Assembly: GCF_010015445.1 (NCBI RefSeq)
Contig: NC_053118.1
Span: forward strand, 17,527,437-17,591,436
From: Perca fluviatilis
Taxonomy: Eukaryota > Chordata > Actinopteri > Perciformes > Percidae
Length of the DNA stretch: 64,000 nucleotides
Reading direction: 5' to 3'
Shown here: positions 60,301 to 64,000 of the stretch, piece by piece
Numbering within the stretch: position 1 is the stretch's first letter
Layout: each line of letters opens with the position of its first letter
Notes under the pieces: model-generated
Databases searched by the model: none
What the model was told of the DNA's origin: nothing
The model's input: only the letters and a program-made list of their open reading frames with translations
Program-made: the position numbers and the translations under genes

Positions 60301-63300
60301 GTGATGGACAGCAGTCTTCTGTATCCCACTCGGTTCCCCTCTCCTCGACCTGCTCGGCCTCCTCTCTCAGTCAAACGCCCCTCTGTGGACCTGAAAAAAG
60401 ACAGGTCAGGACCGTTACATTGCCTGAGCTGAAGAGCATGATGGACTGAAATATTACTGCATGACCTAACCGTTTCTGATTCACTCATTAGCCGTGACAT
60501 CTGTTCCTACAGTTTTATAACCAGACTCATGGCCTTACAGGATCCCCGCTGTGCATGGTGCATGCTGTGATGGGTCAGTCAGGTGTGGCTTTATTAAAAG
60601 GATTTTTTCTCACCGTTCTGACCTGTACTGTTGTGACATTTGTTCAGAAAGGACAGTAAAGACTCTTCCACCCGACATCCTCTTCCTCATGCTCCTCGAC
60701 CAGCCTCTCCGCCGGCTAGGCGACATTCACTGGAAGTAAAGAAAGAGAGGTCAGGCGTGCTTCGGTGCATGTTTGAGTTTGTTTAGTGAGATTTTTGTGG
60801 AAACTTAAAAACATTTTTCATTTTTTACATTAGGAAACTTACACTGGACCCAAATGCTCCATTTGCTCCTCTTCCTTTTCATCTTCATCCTCCTCCACCC
60901 AGGTCAGGGTCTGCATGCCCACTGCAATGCCTCACATTCATATTTGCTGATAATAATCCACTCTCATCATAAAGTGACTCAGATCAGCTCAAAAGGTTTT
61001 GTTTCATTTAGAAAAGAGCCTCCTGACCCCAACGCTCCTCTTCCTCCACTTCCTCTTCACCTGCATCCCCCACCTGCTCAACCGAAGCGTCCCTCACTGG
61101 ACGGGAAAAAAGAGAGGTCTGGATCCGATGAGTTCTCATTACAGGCCGCATGCAGTCACTGCCTTGAAGTATCTGGGAGGATTATTTTGAAGAAATAACC
61201 TGTGATTTAATTTGGAGTTTTCTTCTCTGCATTAAATCCTTGTGTTGTTTGCTACAGCAAAAAGGAGTCGTCAGACTATAAACCTCTTCCGCAGAAGAAG
61301 ACGTCAGATCACATGAAGAAAGACAGGTCCGGGATCTGGGAATTATTCTGTCTCTCATTCATCCTTGAAAAAAATACTTTGCTGTTGTATCTGGAGGAGC
61401 CGTAACCTCAAACTGTAATCTCTGTTTTTCGTTAGTTTTAGACAAAATATTGACACAATATAGTACATGACGGTAATGCAGTGTGTAGTGCTGTTATGAG
61501 AGTTGTATCGGTGATAAAGCCTTTTCTTTTTACGTGGCTACAAAGGAAATAAAGAATAAAAAATGTTGTGAAGTCAATTGAATACTTTTGTCCATATAAC
61601 CGGTAGATTTCAAAGGATATACTGTCTAAGGTTTACAGATTTAAGGTTTATACTTTTCCACTATTTTACTATTATTCTCCCATCCTGATATACTAGGAAA
61701 TCATTCACATCTTTAATTAAAGCTGGTGCACAGTAACTTACTGTAAAAAGAACAAAGAGTCTAGAAGGAGATATTTTGTTGGTAAAAAGACTGTTTTCTT
61801 TTTGCAGGAAAGACTCATCGGATGGCAAAGTGCCTAAAAAACACTCCGATGAAGCCAAGAGAGAAAGGTTGGCCAGTCACGAGTGTGAAAATGCTCGTTA
61901 AGCTGTGAAACATTGTGGTTGTGTGTTTTGACTCGAGCTTATTCGAACAGTTTTTTTTTCTTCTGTTTTCGGTGCATACTTTTACTGTCTGCGAGTGGAT
62001 TTGTTCGAGACTCAAACAAATGTTTACTTTTGTCAGGAAAGATTCATCTGACTCTAAACCACCACTTCCCAAAAGTCCCAGTTTGGATGTCAAAAAGGAA
62101 AAACACAGGTGTGCAGGAGCAGGAAAATAAATTTCCCCGGACATTGCATCTGAATTTATGCTGCTTCCGACATAATGTGTATTTGATTGGCGTCGGTGTC
62201 ACAACTTTCGCTTTTGTTTTCAGGAAGGACTCCTGCGACTCAAAGCCTGGCCAACCTGTTAAACGTCAATCAGCTGATTTCAAACCTGACAGGTAGGACT
62301 GGTATCCACTTTTCATACTTGGAAATGAAAGAGAACTAAACATTGTCAATAAATCCAAATTTAATGAAAGTGCATTACTCACTGTAGGCGGGAATCCATC
62401 GATTCAAAGAAAAGCAGCCCACCCCCAGCAAAGAAGCTCACAGTTGAAAGGTAAATTATTTGTTTAGTTTCACAAGTTTGTTTCAATGGAAAGCATGAAG
62501 ATGATGCTGTTGACTTTATATTACAGAAGAGAGTCTCACGGCTCTAAGACTTCTCAGCCTGGACCTCCACAGAGGAAGCCCTCTACTGATAGTATTGAAA
62601 GGTATTTTTTTATTTAAACAATATTCAAGTCATTGTAGTTTGAGTATTACAATGTATTCTGATGATACTTATGATTATTTTATATTCAATCTAGCTTAAG
62701 TACACTCATTTTAAGTAAGGAGGGCCATTTTATGAAATATAAGATCAATGATAATAAACTGGATGTTGCTATTTGGCACAGAGAATTATCACGCCACTCT
62801 GCAGGTTCCCCTCAGCTCGGCTAAGGAACGTTTTAGCATTTCAGTTATTCTTTTGGTTTTACAGCCTGCAACTGTACTGTTTGGTTTAGTCTCATGGCTC
62901 TCATCAGCCTGGTTTCCAGCAGCATCCAGATGTTTTTGGTGATAAACTCACCAAAAAATTCACAGTACACTACAATATGTTTTAGGAGAGGAAAACAGTC
63001 AATGCTTTTGTTATTCCTGCTGGATGTGTAAATCCTTTTTTTTTCTAACATGTTAGCCATGCCCTCTTTATAAGGTGATAATATGTCCGTGTGTTCCGCT
63101 TTCCCCAAATGGACAAAAATAATACTTATGGCTGCTTGCCGGTGTTGAATGGGATTCAGTTGACATGTGGAAAGGGCCTCAGTTTTGTCCTTTATATATA
63201 TTTAGTAAGATGTAATGTCACAAAAGGTTTAAAAAAATGAAATGCTTCAGAAAAAATCCCAGGCTCAGTTTGGACGCCTCTCTTTCCATTCTAATCAGGC

Positions 63301-64000
63301 CAAATACACCAGATGTGACGTCACACACTTTGCTTTGATGTGTCCTTTTCTGCAGGAAGGGCAAAATTGATACCCCTAAAACTCCCACCACCCCGACCAG
63401 CCCCATGTCACCCAGCTTCAGTTCTGCCGGGGGTCCGCTATCCCCTCACCTCACTACCGGAGACTCCGTCAGAGACAAGTGCATTGAGATGCTGGCAGCT
63501 GCCCTGCGCACAAACAGTGAGGCTGATAGTACACATAACCACAGAGAGTACACACTACAGCAGCTCATGTGCTCTAAATATGCTGACAAAGTAACATACA
63601 AAACCAGCTCTGGCTAGTGGAACTTAGCAGCCATATACTGCATAAGGAACACACCCAAATCTCACTATAGTGTGCAGTTTATTAACATGATTTCTTTTTT
63701 ACTGGTCTTCACAGACGACTTCAAGGATTTTGGAACTAACTGTGACAGCATGGCTGCAGAGATCGAAGATCATATCCTTCAATTTAGCTGATTATTTGCT
63801 GTCGTGATTGGTTTGACTAATCAGCAGTTCATTCACTGATTATCCAAATGGAAGGTATCCCATTTGACATCCTTACTATGTCCCTTAACTCCACGGTCGC
63901 ACATATCTACCAGGAGACAAAGGCCACTGATATGAAATACAAAAACAGAGTACGCAGTCGCATCAGCAACCTGAAGGACCCGAAGAACCCTGGGCTACGC
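56783..64000 (+). CDS. tcea3: TCEA3, transcription elongation factor A (TFIIS) 3, 5' part with greatly expanded linker
   Basis: TFIIS rescues arrested RNA polymerase II by stimulating transcript cleavage. Coding exons: 56783-56851, 57746-57808, 57937-58042, 58162-58252, 59690-60214, 60294-60404, 60648-60749, 60834-60902, 61012-61116, 61258-61326, 61808-61867, 62037-62108, 62224-62292, 62388-62450, 62527-62601, 63356-63516, 63715-63771, 63903-64000 (runs off the window). The frame is open over all 655 codons. Exons 1-3 encode the N-terminal LW domain ([38 protein letters not shown]). Exons 16-18 encode the start of the central Pol II-binding domain ([32 protein letters not shown]). The C-terminal zinc ribbon lies outside. 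Human TCEA3 is about 350 residues; the extra length here is all in the linker (exons 5-15). The last intron (63772-63902) is AT-AC. Exon 5 could also start at 59696 (two residues fewer). Confidence 0.9.
57231..57380. repeat. Interrupted (GT)n tract in TCEA3 intron 1
   Basis: About 150 nt of GT with several GTTT interruptions, starting about 380 nt after the first coding exon. Confidence 0.96.
58754..59045. mobile_element. Probable MITE in TCEA3 intron 4 with internal hairpin
   Basis: Starts near GTAAGGGATAATGTAGAGCG. GTCATTATTGCGAATTGAA (58781-58799) pairs with TTCAATTTGCAATAATGAC (58804-58822), 18 of 19 positions, around a GGGG loop. Further on, GACCAATCAGTATTG resembles a word I recall from the same fish element. 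The outer ends are uncertain. Confidence 0.55.
59311..59597. mobile_element. PIF/Harbinger-like MITE in TCEA3 intron 4
   Basis: A 287-bp element. Left end TGCCCCATTCTGACTGGAAT and right end (reverse complement) GGCCCCATTCGGACAGAATT form inverted repeats. It is flanked by TAA at 59308-59310 and 59598-59600; a 3-bp TAA target duplication is typical of PIF/Harbinger. The centre (59338-59428) is a run of G, C, T and A homopolymers that looks like poor base calls. Confidence 0.75.
59690..60214 (+). other. tcea3: TCEA3 exon 5: 175-codon Lys/Glu/His-rich repeat exon
   Basis: One exon encodes a highly charged, probably disordered segment. Motifs such as [36 protein letters not shown] and ERPLGEPKK recur about every 9-11 residues, so the exon itself grew by short internal duplications. 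Length 525 nt keeps the frame if skipped. Confidence 0.85.
60294..62601 (+). repeat. tcea3: Array of ten short frame-preserving TCEA3 exons (exons 6-15)
   Basis: Exon lengths are 111, 102, 69, 105, 69, 60, 72, 69, 63 and 75 nt, all multiples of three. Each begins with the last base of a codon and ends AG, so each junction forms an Arg or Ser codon. Translations are variants of one unit: R-K/R-D/E-S-x-D-S-K-P, a Pro-rich middle, K-R/K-x-S-x-D/E, then K-K-D/E-R. Examples are [18 protein letters not shown] (exon 12) and [19 protein letters not shown] (exon 13). Exons 8 and 9 share DPNAP...HLHPPP. The human linker has a single comparable unit (RRDSVDSKSS...KRPSVE). Confidence 0.85.
63772..63902 (+). 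other. tcea3: U12-type AT-AC intron of TCEA3
   Basis: A 131-nt intron starting ATATCCTTC and ending GCAC. Branch-site match TCCCTTAAC at 63881-63889 lies about 14 nt before the end. Joining gives E-I-E-D-H-I-Y-Q-E, identical in register to the human protein. There is no usable GT-AG alternative in frame. Confidence 0.92.

Noticed and set aside
60294..62601. The short TCEA3 exons as a tandem pseudogene cluster or a separate Lys/Ser-rich gene
   Set aside because: All units are open, share one phase with the flanking TFIIS exons and have good splice sites. No independent start, promoter or stop was seen.

Overview
The window is vertebrate nuclear DNA, almost certainly from a ray-finned (percomorph-like) fish. 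It has compact GT-AG introns, long CA/GT microsatellites and many teleost-type non-autonomous DNA transposons. Its five recognisable genes all lie on the + strand, in the order ARID1A (3' part) - PIGV - ZDHHC18 - TENT5B - TCEA3 (5' part). The first four keep the relative order of their human chromosome 1p36 counterparts. I used recalled vertebrate proteins to assign identities. Exon limits come from reading frame plus splice sites, and no transcript data were available.

Layout. 1-8.2 kb: last 13 coding exons and 3'UTR of ARID1A, including the ARID domain and the large C-terminal exon. 9.1-11.8 kb: PIGV, complete in three coding exons behind an ETS-type promoter motif. 12.75-13.5 kb: a decayed AT-rich tandem array. 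14.0-23.6 kb: ZDHHC18 in nine coding exons, with a U12-type AT-AC intron, a hAT-like MITE inside that intron, two possible C-termini and a long 3'UTR. 23.7-35.0 kb: no recognised gene, but a 1.6 kb TTAA-flanked element and a LINE tail. 35.3-39.8 kb: TENT5B in two coding exons. 39.8-56.7 kb: gene-poor and rich in repeats, including a 0.9 kb foldback element, a tRNA-derived SINE, microsatellites and a homopolymer block that looks like bad sequence. 56.8-64.0 kb: the first 18 coding exons of TCEA3, cut by the window end.

The most unusual feature is TCEA3. Between the N-terminal TFIIS (LW) domain and the Pol II-binding central domain, where the human protein has a linker of about 100 residues, this gene has one 525-nt Lys/Glu/His-rich exon followed by ten short exons. 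All eleven are multiples of three and start and end in the same codon phase. The ten short ones mostly encode variants of one Lys/Ser/Pro unit (R-K-D-S-x-D-S-K-P ... K-K-D/E-R). The coding part inside the window is already 655 codons, against roughly 350 residues for the whole human protein. This looks like tandem exon amplification able to yield many in-frame splice forms. TCEA3 also has a textbook U12 AT-AC intron in its central domain, so the window holds two AT-AC introns in two unrelated genes.

The genes are not an operon or pathway. They are a conserved chromosomal neighbourhood: chromatin remodelling (ARID1A), GPI-anchor synthesis (PIGV), protein palmitoylation (ZDHHC18), mRNA poly(A) extension (TENT5B) and Pol II transcript elongation (TCEA3).
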